64,000 nucleotides of DNA, taken from positions 1-64,000 of the forward strand of contig NZ_CALAHQ010000043.1 in NCBI RefSeq assembly GCF_937892565.1, read 5' to 3'. The notes beneath the pieces are model-generated. The model saw only the letters and a list, made by a program, of their open reading frames with translations. It ran no database searches and was not told the DNA's origin. This DNA comes from an uncultured Roseicyclus sp. (GTDB taxonomy: Bacteria > Pseudomonadota > Alphaproteobacteria > Rhodobacterales > Rhodobacteraceae). The translations under genes were made by a program, and so were the position numbers. This document shows, piece by piece, positions 8,244 through 17,600 of the stretch; within the stretch, counting starts at the first letter, position 1; each line of letters opens with the position of its first letter.

Positions 8244-9748
8244 TGCGCCCCAATATCTTGGTCATCATGGTCGACCAGTTGAACGGCACCCTCTTTCCCG
8301 ATGGTCCGGCGGATTGGCTGCATGCGCCGAACCTGCGCAAGCTGGCCGCGCGGTCCGTTCGCTTTGCCAACAGCTACACCGCAAGCCCGCTCTGCGCGCC
8401 CGCGCGAGCCAGCTTCATGTCGGGCCAGCTTCCCTCGCGCACGGGTGTCTATGACAATGCCGCCGAATTTGCCTCGTCGATCCCGACCTATGCCCATCAC
8501 CTGCGCCGGGCGGGCTATGCCACCTGTCTGTCGGGCAAGATGCATTTCGTCGGGCCCGACCAGCTTCACGGCTTCGAACAGCGCCTGACCACCGATATCT
8601 ACCCCGCTGATTTCGGCTGGACGCCGGACTATCGCAAGCCCGGCCAGCGGATCGACTGGTGGTATCACAACCTCGGCTCGGTCACCGGCGCGGGCGTGGC
8701 CGAGATCACCAACCAGATGGAATATGACGACGAGGTGGCCTTTGCGGCCGAGCAAAAGCTCTACGATCTGGCGCGAGGGTCGGATCGGCGCCCATGGTGT
8801 CTGACCGTCAGCTTCACCCACCCGCACGACCCCTATGTGGCGCGCAAGAAATTCTGGGATATGTATCAGGATTGCAAGTACTTGCAGCCAGATGTTCCAG
8901 CCTTGCGCTACGCCGGACATGACCCGCATGCGCAGCGCATTCTTGATGCCAATGACTGGCGCAACTTTACCATCACGGATGAGGATATCGCCCGGTCGCG
9001 CCGTGCCTATTTCGCCAATATCTCCTATCTCGACGAAAAGATCGGCAGCTTGATGGATGTGCTGGATCGCACCCGGCAAGATGCGATCGTGGTCTTTGTG
9101 TCGGATCATGGCGACATGCTGGGCGAGCGTGGCCTGTGGTTCAAGATGAACTTCTACGAGGGCGCGGCCCGGGTGCCCTTGATGATTGCCGCCCCGGATC
9201 TGGCACCGGGGCTGATCGATGATGCGGTTTCCACCATCGATCTTTGCCCGACGCTGTGCGATCTGGCGGGGGTGTCGATGGCCGAAGTGATGCCATGGAC
9301 CGATGGCGAAAGCCTTGTGCCCCTGGCCCATGGCCGCCGCCGCGACAGCCCCGTGGCCATGGAATACGCCGCCGAGGCAAGCATCACCCCGCTGGTGGGT
9401 CTGCGTCAGGATCGCTGGAAATACACCAACTGTGCGGCAGATCCCGAGCAATTGTTCGACCTTGTGGCCGATCCGCACGAGCGGGTGAACCTGGCCGATG
9501 ATCCGGCCCATGCCGCCACGCTGGAACGGTTCCGCCGCATGGCCGCCGAGCGCTGGGATCTCGAGGCGTTTGATGCCTGCGTCCGCGAAAGCCAGGCGCG
9601 TCGCTGGGTGGTTTATGAGGCGCTGCGGAACGGCGCCTATTTCCCTTGGGATTTCCAGCCGCTGCGCGCGGCCTCCGAGCGTTTCATGCGCAACCACATG
9701 GACCTCAATGTCCTTGAGGAAAATCAACGATTTCCAAGGGGCGAATAG
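8240..9748 (+). CDS. betC: Choline sulfatase
   Basis: Hydrolyses choline-O-sulfate to choline and sulfate, feeding the betaine pathway. The 502-residue product opens with the sulfatase strand PNILVIMVDQL, and has the formylglycine motif Cys52-Ala-Pro-Ala-Arg56 (C-x-P-x-R) in SPLCAPARASF, GKMHFVGPDQLHGFE characteristic of BetC, and the metal site VFVSDHGDMLGERG. Start ATG 8240 overlaps the betI stop; a second ATG follows at 8243. Presence of betC between betI and betB is common in rhizobia and Rhodobacterales. Confidence 0.94.
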   Translation: MMRPNILVIMVDQLNGTLFPDGPADWLHAPNLRKLAARSVRFANSYTASPLCAPARASFMSGQLPSRTGVYDNAAEFASSIPTYAHHLRRAGYATCLSGKMHFVGPDQLHGFEQRLTTDIYPADFGWTPDYRKPGQRIDWWYHNLGSVTGAGVAEITNQMEYDDEVAFAAEQKLYDLARGSDRRPWCLTVSFTHPHDPYVARKKFWDMYQDCKYLQPDVPALRYAGHDPHAQRILDANDWRNFTITDEDIARSRRAYFANISYLDEKIGSLMDVLDRTRQDAIVVFVSDHGDMLGERGLWFKMNFYEGAARVPLMIAAPDLAPGLIDDAVSTIDLCPTLCDLAGVSMAEVMPWTDGESLVPLAHGRRRDSPVAMEYAAEASITPLVGLRQDRWKYTNCAADPEQLFDLVADPHERVNLADDPAHAATLERFRRMAAERWDLEAFDACVRESQARRWVVYEALRNGAYFPWDFQPLRAASERFMRNHMDLNVLEENQRFPRGE

Positions 9749-9775
9749 CTCCAGAGCCATTGCAAAGGGGGGATC

Positions 9776-11227
9776 ATGCTTGCCCAACCGACCGCCAGCC
9801 ATTTCGTGAACGGCGCCTATCTGGACGATGCCAAGGGCGCGGCCCTGCCCGTGATCTTTCCCGGCACCGGCGAACAGATCGCAGCATTGCACGAAGCAAC
9901 GCCCGCCGTGATCGAGGCGGCCCTTGCGGCCGCGAAAGCCGCGCAAGGGCCTTGGGCTGCGCTCAAGCCCGTGGAACGGGGCCGCATCCTGCGCCGCGCC
10001 GCCGACATCATGCGCGCGCGCAACCGCGCCTTGTCCGAGCTTGAAACCCTCGACACCGGCAAACCGATTTCCGAGACGCTGGTGGCCGACGCGACATCGG
10101 CCGCCGATGCGCTGGAATATTTCGGCGGCATGGCTGCGACCCTGACCGGCGATCATGTGCCCTTGGGCGCCGATTGGGCCTATACGATGCGCATTCCCTT
10201 GGGCGTCTGTGTGGGGCTGGGCGCGTGGAACTACCCCACCCAGGTGGCCGCGTGGAAGGCCGCGCCGGCGCTGGTCTGCGGCAACACGATGGTGTTCAAG
10301 CCGTCTGAACAAACGCCGCTTTGTGCCTTGAAACTGGCGGAAATCCTGATCGAGGCCGGCGCGCCGCCGGGCGTGTTCAACGTGATCCAGGGCGCAGGCG
10401 GCGTGGGCCGCGCGCTGGTCGAGGATGCCCGCGTGGCCAAGGTCTCACTCACCGGATCGGCCGAGACCGGCAAAAAGGTCTATGCCAGCGCGGCAGCCCA
10501 GATGAAGCATGTCACGATGGAACTGGGTGGCAAATCGCCCCTGATCATCTTTGACGACGCCGATCTGGACAGCGCCGTTTCAGCGGCGATCAATGCCAAT
10601 TTCTTTGCGACCGGACAGGTCTGTTCCAATGGCACGCGGGTGTTCGTGCACCGGGGTGTCAAGGATGCCTTTCTGGCCCGTCTGGTGGCGCGCGTGGCGC
10701 AAGCCGTGATCGGCGACCCCCGCGACGAGGCCACGACGCTGGGCCCGATGATCAGCGAAGAGCAGCTTGCCGTTGTCTGTTCCTACATCGAAACAGGCAA
10801 ATCCGAGGGCGCGCGGCTGGTGCATGGTGGCGCCCGCCCGAACCGGCCCGGCGCCTTTATCGAACCGACGATCTTCGCCGACGTCACCGATGACATGACC
10901 ATCGCCCGCGAAGAGATTTTCGGCCCCGTGATGTCCATCCTCGACTTTGACACCGAAGCCGAGGTGATCGTGCGCGCCAACGCCACCGATCTGGGGCTGT
11001 CGGGGGCGGTCTTTACCCGCGATCTCGCGCGCGGCCACCGTGTGGTGCATGCGCTCGAGGCGGGATCGGTCTGGATCAACCAATACAACCTCACGCCCGT
11101 CGAACTGCCCTTTGGCGGCGTCAAGGGATCGGGCGTTGGGCGCGAAAACGCCCGCGCGGCGATCGAGGCCTATAGCCAGCTCAAGACCGTCTATGTCGGC
11201 ATGACCCCGGTAGAGGCAGCCTATTGA
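9776..11227 (+). CDS. betB: Betaine-aldehyde dehydrogenase
   Basis: NAD(P)-dependent oxidation of betaine aldehyde to glycine betaine. The 483-residue aldehyde dehydrogenase has the catalytic Cys283 ([13 protein letters not shown]) and general base Glu249 (TMELGGKSP), the NAD-site [19 protein letters not shown] and GAWNYPTQ motifs. The ATG at 9776 follows GGGGGG by five bases. It shares one base with the betA start (TGATG), so translation is coupled. Confidence 0.95.
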   Translation: MLAQPTASHFVNGAYLDDAKGAALPVIFPGTGEQIAALHEATPAVIEAALAAAKAAQGPWAALKPVERGRILRRAADIMRARNRALSELETLDTGKPISETLVADATSAADALEYFGGMAATLTGDHVPLGADWAYTMRIPLGVCVGLGAWNYPTQVAAWKAAPALVCGNTMVFKPSEQTPLCALKLAEILIEAGAPPGVFNVIQGAGGVGRALVEDARVAKVSLTGSAETGKKVYASAAAQMKHVTMELGGKSPLIIFDDADLDSAVSAAINANFFATGQVCSNGTRVFVHRGVKDAFLARLVARVAQAVIGDPRDEATTLGPMISEEQLAVVCSYIETGKSEGARLVHGGARPNRPGAFIEPTIFADVTDDMTIAREEIFGPVMSILDFDTEAEVIVRANATDLGLSGAVFTRDLARGHRVVHALEAGSVWINQYNLTPVELPFGGVKGSGVGRENARAAIEAYSQLKTVYVGMTPVEAAY

Positions 11228-12912
11228 TGCCCGACCGCATGCAAGCCGATTATGTCGTCATCGGCGCGGGCAGCGCGGGCTGCGCCATCGCCTACCGTTT
11301 GGCCCAGGCGGGGAAATCCGTGATCGTCGTCGAACATGGCGGCAGCGATTGGGGGCCCTTCATCAACATGCCCGCCGCGCTCTCCTATCCGATGAACATG
11401 CCGCGCTATGACTGGGGCTATGTGACCGACCCCGAGCCGCATATGGGCGGGCGCATCATGGCCTGCCCGCGCGGCAAGGTGGTGGGCGGGTCGTCGTCGA
11501 TCAACGGCATGATCTATGTGCGCGGCCATGCGCGCGATTTCGACACCTGGGCGGACATGGGGGCCACCGGCTGGTCCTATGCCGATGTGCTGCCCTATTT
11601 CAAACGTGCGGAAACCTGGCATGGCGATGCGGGCGATCCGGCTTTTCGGGGCCATGACGGGCCGCTTCACATCACGCGGGGGCCGCGCAAGAACCCTCTC
11701 TTTGATGCCTTTATCCGGGCCGGGGCCAATGCGGGCTATGGCGCGACCGAGGATTACAACGGCCACCGTCAGGAAGGGTTCGGCGCCTTCGAGATGACCA
11801 TCTGGCAAGGCGAACGCTGGTCGGCCGCCAAGGCCTATCTGCGACCCGCGCTGAAAACCGGCAATTGCGCCATGGCGCGCGGTCTGGTCGACCGCATCGA
11901 GATCGCCGAGGGCCGCGCCACGGGCGTGCGGCTGGCGGATGGGCAGATCATCACCGCGCGCGCCGAGGTGGTGCTGGCCGCCGGTGCGATCAATTCGCCC
12001 AAGATCTTGATGCAAAGCGGCATCGGCCCCGCGGGGCATCTGGCCGAGCACGGCATAGCACCTGTGGCTGACCGCCCCGGCGTGGGTGCGAACCTGCAAG
12101 ATCATCTGGAAATCTACGTCCAGTTCGCATCCACCAGACCCGTCAGCCTTGCGCCCTACTGGTCGCTCTGGGGCAAGGCGCTGGTGGGTGCGCAATGGCT
12201 CTTGACCCGCAAGGGTCTGGGCGCGTCGAACAATTTCGAGGCCTGCGGTTTCATCCGGTCGCGCGCAGGTGTCGACTACCCCGATATCCAGTATCACTTC
12301 CTGCCCATCGCGGTGCGCTATGACGGCAAGACCGCCGCCAAAGGCCATGGCTTTCAGGCCCATGTCGGGCCCATGCGCTCGAAAAGCCGCGGCACGGTAA
12401 GATTGCGCTCGGCCCATGCCGCAGATGCGCCGCGCATCCGCTTCAATTACATGTCGCAGGCCGAGGATTGGCAGGATTTCCGCACCGCCATCCGCCTGAC
12501 GCGCGAGATTTTCGCGACCGATCCCATGGCCGCCTATGTCGCTCACGAAATCCAGCCCGGCGCCGCCGCGCACAGCGATGCAGAGCTTGACGCCGTGATC
12601 CGCGAACATGCCGAAAGCGCCTATCACCCCTGCGGCACCTGCCGGATGGGGCGCGCCGATGACCCTATGGCAGTGGTCGACCCCGAGGCCCGCGTGATCG
12701 GCGTGGCGGGCCTGCGGTTGGCCGACAGTTCGGTCTTTCCGCAAATTCCCAATGGCAATCTCAACGCGCCCTCGATCATGGTGGGCGAAAAGGCGGCCGA
12801 CCATATTCTTGGGCGCACGCTTTTGCCGGCGGAAAACCTGCAACCCTGGATTGCGCCCGACTGGCAAGAGACCCAGCGCCAAGCAGCCTTGCGGGCAACG
12901 GTGGCCAACTAG
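11227..12912 (+). CDS. betA: Choline dehydrogenase
   Basis: Membrane-associated FAD enzyme oxidising choline to betaine aldehyde (and further). The 561-residue GMC oxidoreductase has the dinucleotide fold [11 protein letters not shown] near the N-terminus, [35 protein letters not shown] (GMC signature 2), and the C-terminal catalytic region [10 protein letters not shown] and [23 protein letters not shown] at 11227 overlaps the betB stop; Met at 11239 is an alternative. The stop codon abuts the first of three palindromes. Confidence 0.95.
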   Translation: MPDRMQADYVVIGAGSAGCAIAYRLAQAGKSVIVVEHGGSDWGPFINMPAALSYPMNMPRYDWGYVTDPEPHMGGRIMACPRGKVVGGSSSINGMIYVRGHARDFDTWADMGATGWSYADVLPYFKRAETWHGDAGDPAFRGHDGPLHITRGPRKNPLFDAFIRAGANAGYGATEDYNGHRQEGFGAFEMTIWQGERWSAAKAYLRPALKTGNCAMARGLVDRIEIAEGRATGVRLADGQIITARAEVVLAAGAINSPKILMQSGIGPAGHLAEHGIAPVADRPGVGANLQDHLEIYVQFASTRPVSLAPYWSLWGKALVGAQWLLTRKGLGASNNFEACGFIRSRAGVDYPDIQYHFLPIAVRYDGKTAAKGHGFQAHVGPMRSKSRGTVRLRSAHAADAPRIRFNYMSQAEDWQDFRTAIRLTREIFATDPMAAYVAHEIQPGAAAHSDAELDAVIREHAESAYHPCGTCRMGRADDPMAVVDPEARVIGVAGLRLADSSVFPQIPNGNLNAPSIMVGEKAADHILGRTLLPAENLQPWIAPDWQETQRQAALRATVAN

Positions 12913-12981
12913 CCGGGAAAACGGCCGTTTTCCCGGCGGAAAATCTCGAGATTTTCCACGCGTTTTCCGCAAGGAAAACGC
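12912..12981. terminator. Triple palindrome array between convergent betA and VWA gene
   Basis: Three palindromes run edge to edge: GCCGGGAAAACGG/CCGTTTTCCCGGC (12912-12937), GGAAAATCTC/GAGATTTTCC (12938-12957) and GCGTTTTCC-GCAA-GGAAAACGC (12960-12981). The first includes the last base of the betA stop and the last includes the first base of the opposite stop. All share a G-G/C-AAAAC core, so alternative pairings between units are possible. Likely bidirectional terminator; same design as the array at 29286. Confidence 0.7.
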
Positions 12982-14201
12982 TACCCCTGGCCGATCACCA
13001 GCACCCGGCCATAGGGCGGGGGTGCGACTTTCTCGGGCACCGCCCACACCACGGCAAAGCCCGGCTGCGGCGGCAGGGCCGCATCCAGATCGCTCAGCAC
13101 GATCAGAAGCGACGGCGCCTTGCGCCCGGCCTTGTCGAAAAGATCGGCGTAATCCGTGCCCCCACCCCGGCGCATCGGCAGATCGCGCAGCCCCGGCCAG
13201 CCCGCCGGATCGAGCCGTTTTTCAACAAAGACCGCCGTGTCAAACCCCATCAGATGCACCTCGGCGCCGCTGCGGCGCGCGATGCCCTCGGCCTCGGCGG
13301 TGAAAAGCCGCAGCGCTTGCGCGTCGATCGAGGATGAGGTGTCGATCCCCACCACCAGCCGGGGGCGGCTGTCCATGCGCGCGCGCCCCGGCTGATAGAC
13401 AGGCACCGGCCCGCCACGGCGTTCGGCCTCGGCCATTTGCGCCACCCATGCGCCTGCGGGGCGGCGCCAGCTGCGATGGGGCCGTTCGGTCAGCGCGCGG
13501 GCCAGAAGCCCCCGCAAATGCACCTCCCACGGCACGGCGGCGGGCGCCAGATCGCCCAGGATCACGCCCAGTTTTCCTATCCCTGCCCCCGCACGGCGCC
13601 CTGCCTCAAGCGCGCGCAGGATCTGGTTGCGCCAATCGGCGGCCTTTTGCATCGTGCCTGCCTCATCTGGCTCTCCAAGCCCCAGATCGACCGCAAAACC
13701 ACGGGTGGCCCCCCATTCGCGGAGTTTTTCGGCCCGCTTGGGGTCGGAATGCAGCGCCATCGCCAGCCGGCCGGCATCCCACCGTTCCAGGGCTTCGACG
13801 GCACTTTTCGCGGGCATCCCGGCTTCGGCCAACAGATCGCTCACGGTGACCGCAGGCCGCGGCACCGCATGGCCCGCCAGGATCAGCGTCTCGTTGATGA
13901 TCCCATCCGCCGCCAATCCGAAAAGCGATGCGTCAAAGCCCGCGCCCAGCCGTTCAGCCAGGCCTGCCTGTCGGCTGGAATGGCGCAGCGCCACATGCAG
14001 CACGTGATGGGCCACCAGCCCCACCTGTTCGGGCAAACCCAGCGTGGCAAAACCGGGGCCATAGCGGATCGTGTCGCCATCGGTCCGCGTTGCCCCGTCA
14101 CCGTCGCGGTGTCGGCACCACAAGGCCAGCACCGCCAGCGCCGGATCGACCTCGCCCAGATGGGCCAGCGCACGGGCGGCGCGGGTGGAATGCCCGTTCA
14201 C
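12981..14201 (-). CDS. DUF2201-type putative metallopeptidase/VWA-like protein
   Basis: 406 residues. The N-terminal half resembles the DUF2201 metallopeptidase-like domain with a histidine cluster His65-His66-x-x-His69 and His74 (AHHVLHVALRH); the usual HExxH glutamate is replaced by His66, so classical zinc-protease catalysis is doubtful. The C-terminal VWA-like domain keeps MIDAS elements: Asp287-x-Ser289-x-Ser291 in GIDTSSSID, Thr349 in GGGTDY and Asp371 in VLSDLD. Its start overlaps the MoxR ATPase stop by four bases, so the two act together, in the way MoxR-VWA pairs work as chaperones or in metal-centre insertion. The client is unknown. Confidence 0.8.
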   Translation of the reverse strand: MNGHSTRAARALAHLGEVDPALAVLALWCRHRDGDGATRTDGDTIRYGPGFATLGLPEQVGLVAHHVLHVALRHSSRQAGLAERLGAGFDASLFGLAADGIINETLILAGHAVPRPAVTVSDLLAEAGMPAKSAVEALERWDAGRLAMALHSDPKRAEKLREWGATRGFAVDLGLGEPDEAGTMQKAADWRNQILRALEAGRRAGAGIGKLGVILGDLAPAAVPWEVHLRGLLARALTERPHRSWRRPAGAWVAQMAEAERRGGPVPVYQPGRARMDSRPRLVVGIDTSSSIDAQALRLFTAEAEGIARRSGAEVHLMGFDTAVFVEKRLDPAGWPGLRDLPMRRGGGTDYADLFDKAGRKAPSLLIVLSDLDAALPPQPGFAVVWAVPEKVAPPPYGRVLVIGQG

Positions 14202-15301
14202 GGCAAACCGGCCGCCTGCCGCTCGGCGGCATAGGCCGCGTAATCGGGGCTTTCGGCAAAACCGCTTTCCCAGCCGCGCTCCAGCGCGCGACCGATCAGC
14301 ATCTCGAAGCCGAAACTCGCCAGTTCCTGCACCGGCAGACCGGCAAAGCCCGGCCCGGACAGCCCGCGCAGATCGGCCAGAAGCTCAATCGCCACGCCCA
14401 GATTGTCGCGCCGCACCGCGCCGAGCAGCCCGTAGACCAGCGCCGTCAACCCATGCAGGCTGCGCGGATACATCGCCGCACGCGCGCGGCGCGGCGCGGC
14501 CAGCATGGCGTCGATCTGCACGCTGGCCGCAATCTCATCGGCCAGAAGCGCAAACTCGGCCGCGGGGGCCGCCCCCACCGTGCCCGCGATCATCACCTGC
14601 CGCAGGGTTCGATCGGCGACAGTCTGAATGATCTTGCTGACCCGGGTCCAGCTGCGCGGGGTGCAGGCGATCATCTGCCCACGCCTCAGGCTGTCTTCGG
14701 TCGTCTCCAGAAGATCGGGGCGCGTGCGGATGAAGGCCGCGACCGCAGGATGGATGCCCGCAGGCAGGGCATAGGATGTCAGCCAATCCTCGGGGCTTGC
14801 CTGCACGATCATGTGGATCAGCCGATCCGACAGGGCGGTGCCCATGTCATAGGCGATGGCGCCATCCTCGACCCGGTTGCCCGCCGCCACGATCATCACG
14901 CTGCCGGGCAAGCGGTGGCGGCCCACGCGGCGTTCCTGCAACAGCCCATAGACCGTGGGCTGCAACGCAGGCGCCGCCGCCGTCAATTCATCGAGAAACA
15001 AGATCGCGGGCGCGTCGGTATCGGGCAGATCCTCGGGGCGGTACCAGATCGTCTTGGCGGATGCGTGATCGAAATAGGGCAATCCGCGCAGATCTTGCGG
15101 CTCGATCGTGGTCAGGCGCAGATCGAACAATTCCGCCCCGATGCGGGCGGCCAGCGTCTGGACCACCTCGGTCTTGCCGACACCGGGGCGCCCATGCAGC
15201 ATCCAGCTGGCCACCAACCCACCTGTGGTCTGGGCAGCCCATCCCGCCTCCAGCACGCGCAGCGCCTCACCGGCTGACACGGTCGTTGCGTTCACACTCA
15301 T
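14198..15301 (-). CDS. MoxR-family AAA ATPase
   Basis: 367-residue AAA+ ATPase with Walker A GRPGVGKT (37-44), Walker B LFLDEL (101-106), sensor-like VAAGNR and arginine finger region around GTALSDRL. The order MoxR then VWA protein is the usual chaperone pair layout. It overlaps both neighbours by four bases (ATGA), so the three genes 15984-12981 form one translational unit. Client protein unknown; nothing in the window is an obvious candidate apart from the bet enzymes next door, which are not known to need it. Confidence 0.85.
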   Translation of the reverse strand: MSVNATTVSAGEALRVLEAGWAAQTTGGLVASWMLHGRPGVGKTEVVQTLAARIGAELFDLRLTTIEPQDLRGLPYFDHASAKTIWYRPEDLPDTDAPAILFLDELTAAAPALQPTVYGLLQERRVGRHRLPGSVMIVAAGNRVEDGAIAYDMGTALSDRLIHMIVQASPEDWLTSYALPAGIHPAVAAFIRTRPDLLETTEDSLRRGQMIACTPRSWTRVSKIIQTVADRTLRQVMIAGTVGAAPAAEFALLADEIAASVQIDAMLAAPRRARAAMYPRSLHGLTALVYGLLGAVRRDNLGVAIELLADLRGLSGPGFAGLPVQELASFGFEMLIGRALERGWESGFAESPDYAAYAAERQAAGLP

Positions 15302-15984
15302 GCCATGGCCCCCCGCCGTTCCAAGGCGGCCGTCAGCCGGGCATGGGCCGACACGCCGCGCGCCTCTTGCGCGATGTCACGGATATAGCGGTCGTCACGG
15401 TGATTGACCGCCAGCAGATCGCGCTCGGTCAGGGCGGCATCGAAGAGCCCGGCCAGAGCCGCCCGATCCTCGGCATCGAGCGCCAGGAGCCGGGGGTTGG
15501 GCCGGTCGGTCTGCACCGACACCAGCGTCAGGGGCGCGATGCGCGCCAGTTCGGATTGCTCGATCACGAGGCGCAGTTCCCCCTCTGTGATCCCCTGCCG
15601 CGCCGCGATCTTGCGCAAGGCCGCGCGCGCGCGAAAGGCCAGCGCATCAAGCCGCCGGGCGGCCTCATCTTGATCGACGGCCCTTGCGCGTGCGGCTTTC
15701 GACAGGCGCAGCACCTTCATCTCGACCAGGGCGATGACGATGAGCATGGCCAGAGGCGCTTGCGTCACCGGCAAGGCCAGATCGCGCGACAAGAGCGGGA
15801 TGGCAACAAAGGGCAACAGCGCCGCCAGATAGCGCAGGATCTGGATTTCCACGATCATCCGTGCCCATAGCCCCGGGCCTGCCCCCTTGGGAACAAGCTG
15901 CACCCGGCCCAGGAATTTCTTGGGCAGGCTGCGGGTTTCCAGAACCCCGGCATTGGCGATGGTGGCGTCGGTCACGATCAGCAT
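15298..15984 (-). CDS. Uncharacterised membrane protein in MoxR/VWA operon
   Basis: I do not recognise a named family. The 228-residue product has a hydrophilic start, two adjacent hydrophobic segments at about 50-85 (ILRYLAALLPFVAIPLL and APLAMLIVIALVEMKVL) and then a charged cytoplasmic domain rich in Arg/Ala helices (about 90-228). It leads the operon and its stop overlaps the MoxR start, so it may anchor the ATPase pair at the membrane. No cysteine clusters or catalytic motifs are visible. Confidence 0.7.
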   Translation of the reverse strand: MLIVTDATIANAGVLETRSLPKKFLGRVQLVPKGAGPGLWARMIVEIQILRYLAALLPFVAIPLLSRDLALPVTQAPLAMLIVIALVEMKVLRLSKAARARAVDQDEAARRLDALAFRARAALRKIAARQGITEGELRLVIEQSELARIAPLTLVSVQTDRPNPRLLALDAEDRAALAGLFDAALTERDLLAVNHRDDRYIRDIAQEARGVSAHARLTAALERRGAMA

Positions 15985-16168
15985 TGTGGCCTAGCTAGCG
16001 CGCCGCGCGGTTGAAAACACCCCCCCCGTTGCGCACGCGGCCCGCGCCCGGCCGGTATCGGGGCTGGCCCGGCTTCGGCATCTGTCCGCGCAGCCCGCAC
16101 CTCACGGCTTTGCGCCTGAGGCCTGCGTGCGCTAAGGATCGCCTGACCCGTTTTTCAGGATGCCCCCC

Positions 16169-17545
16169 ATGACGCGTATCGGACCGCTGAGCTGTTTCAA
16201 GGCCTATGACATTCGCGGCCGATTGGAGACCGAACTGACCGATGACATCGCCTGTCGCATCGGGCGCGCCTTTGCCGAGGTGTTGGGCGCGCGCCGTGTG
16301 GTGCTGGGCCGCGATGTGCGACCCAGTTCCAGGGCGCTGGCCCATGCCGTGGCCCAAGGTCTGATGGATGCCGGGGTCGAGGTGCTGGATCTGGGCCTGT
16401 CGGGCACGGAAGAGACCTATTTCGCCACCAGCCATCTTGGGGCCTGTGGCGGCATCTGCGTGACGGCCAGCCACAATCCGATGGATTACAACGGGATGAA
16501 GATGGTCAGGGCGGGCTCGGCCCCTATCGGGCAGGCCGATGGCATGGCCGCGATCAAGGATCTGGCCGAAAGCGGCGCCTTCGCCCCTGCCCGCCCCGGT
16601 GGGCGCATCACCGATGCCGGCGCCACCCGGGCGGCCTATGTGGCCAAGCTGATGAGCTTTGTCGATGTCGCGGCGCTGATACCTATGAGGGTGCTGGTCA
16701 ATGCGGGTCACGGCGCGGCAGGGCCCAGCTTTGACGCGCTGGCCACGGCGCTTTTGACGGCCGGCGCGCCCATCGACTTCATCCGCATCCACCATGACCC
16801 CGACGGCAGCTTTCCCGCAGGCATTCCCAACCCGCTTCTGGAAGAAAACCAGCCGCTGACCGCCGCCCCGGTGGTGGCCCATGGCGCCGATATGGGCGTG
16901 GCCTGGGATGGCGATTTCGATCGCTGTTTTTTCTTCGATCATGAGGGCGGTTTCGTGCCGGGCGAATATGTCGTGAGCTTGCTGGCCGAGGCGTTTCTGG
17001 CGCGCGAACCGGGGCAAATGATTGTCCATGACCCGCGCGTGATCTGGGCCACGCAAGATGTGGTGACCGATCTGGGCGGTCAGGCGATCGCATCCAGATG
17101 CGGCCATTCCTTCATCAAGCAGGTGATGCGCGACACCGGCGCTGTCTATGGCGGCGAGATGTCGGCGCATCATTATTTCCGCGATTTCATGGCCTGCGAC
17201 AGCGGCATGATCCCGATGCTGCTGATCATCGAGCTGGTCAGCCGTCGGGGCCAAAGCCTCAGGGATCTGTTGTCCGCACGCCGCGCGGCCTATCCCTCGT
17301 CAGGCGAGGTGAATTTCCGCGTCGCCGACCAGAAGGCCGCCATCGCCGCGATCGAGGCCCGCTTTGGCCCCCACGCCCATGCGCGCGACGAGATCGACGG
17401 GCTGAGCCTGTCCTTTGGCGACTGGCGGTTCAATCTGCGCGCGTCAAACACCGAACCGCTGTTGCGGCTCAACATCGAGGCGCGCGGCAAGCCCGATCTG
17501 GTGACTGCCAGGTTGGCCGAGATGCGGGCGCTTATCGAAGGCTGA
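16169..17545 (+). CDS. manB: Phosphomannomutase/phosphoglucomutase
   Basis: Interconverts mannose-6-phosphate and mannose-1-phosphate for GDP-mannose and polysaccharide synthesis. The 458-residue product matches the CpsG/ManB type of alpha-phosphohexomutase: FKAYDIRGRL at the N-terminus, the phosphoserine loop with Ser101 in TASHNPMDYNGMK, metal loop DGDFDRC and the sugar-binding GGEMSAHHYF. I prefer ATG 16169, with AGGA eight bases upstream, over ATG 16160. It stands alone between the MoxR operon (divergent) and the hydantoinase operon. Confidence 0.9.
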   Translation: MTRIGPLSCFKAYDIRGRLETELTDDIACRIGRAFAEVLGARRVVLGRDVRPSSRALAHAVAQGLMDAGVEVLDLGLSGTEETYFATSHLGACGGICVTASHNPMDYNGMKMVRAGSAPIGQADGMAAIKDLAESGAFAPARPGGRITDAGATRAAYVAKLMSFVDVAALIPMRVLVNAGHGAAGPSFDALATALLTAGAPIDFIRIHHDPDGSFPAGIPNPLLEENQPLTAAPVVAHGADMGVAWDGDFDRCFFFDHEGGFVPGEYVVSLLAEAFLAREPGQMIVHDPRVIWATQDVVTDLGGQAIASRCGHSFIKQVMRDTGAVYGGEMSAHHYFRDFMACDSGMIPMLLIIELVSRRGQSLRDLLSARRAAYPSSGEVNFRVADQKAAIAAIEARFGPHAHARDEIDGLSLSFGDWRFNLRASNTEPLLRLNIEARGKPDLVTARLAEMRALIEG

Positions 17546-17600
17546 GCGCGGTCTGGACAAGCCGCCCCCGCGCGATCATGCTGCCCGGACGGGGGGCGGC

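Noticed and set aside
8210-10312. 700-codon minus-strand frame opposite betC and betB
   Set aside because: Low-complexity His/Arg/Gly-rich translation, fully covered by two clear plus-strand enzymes.
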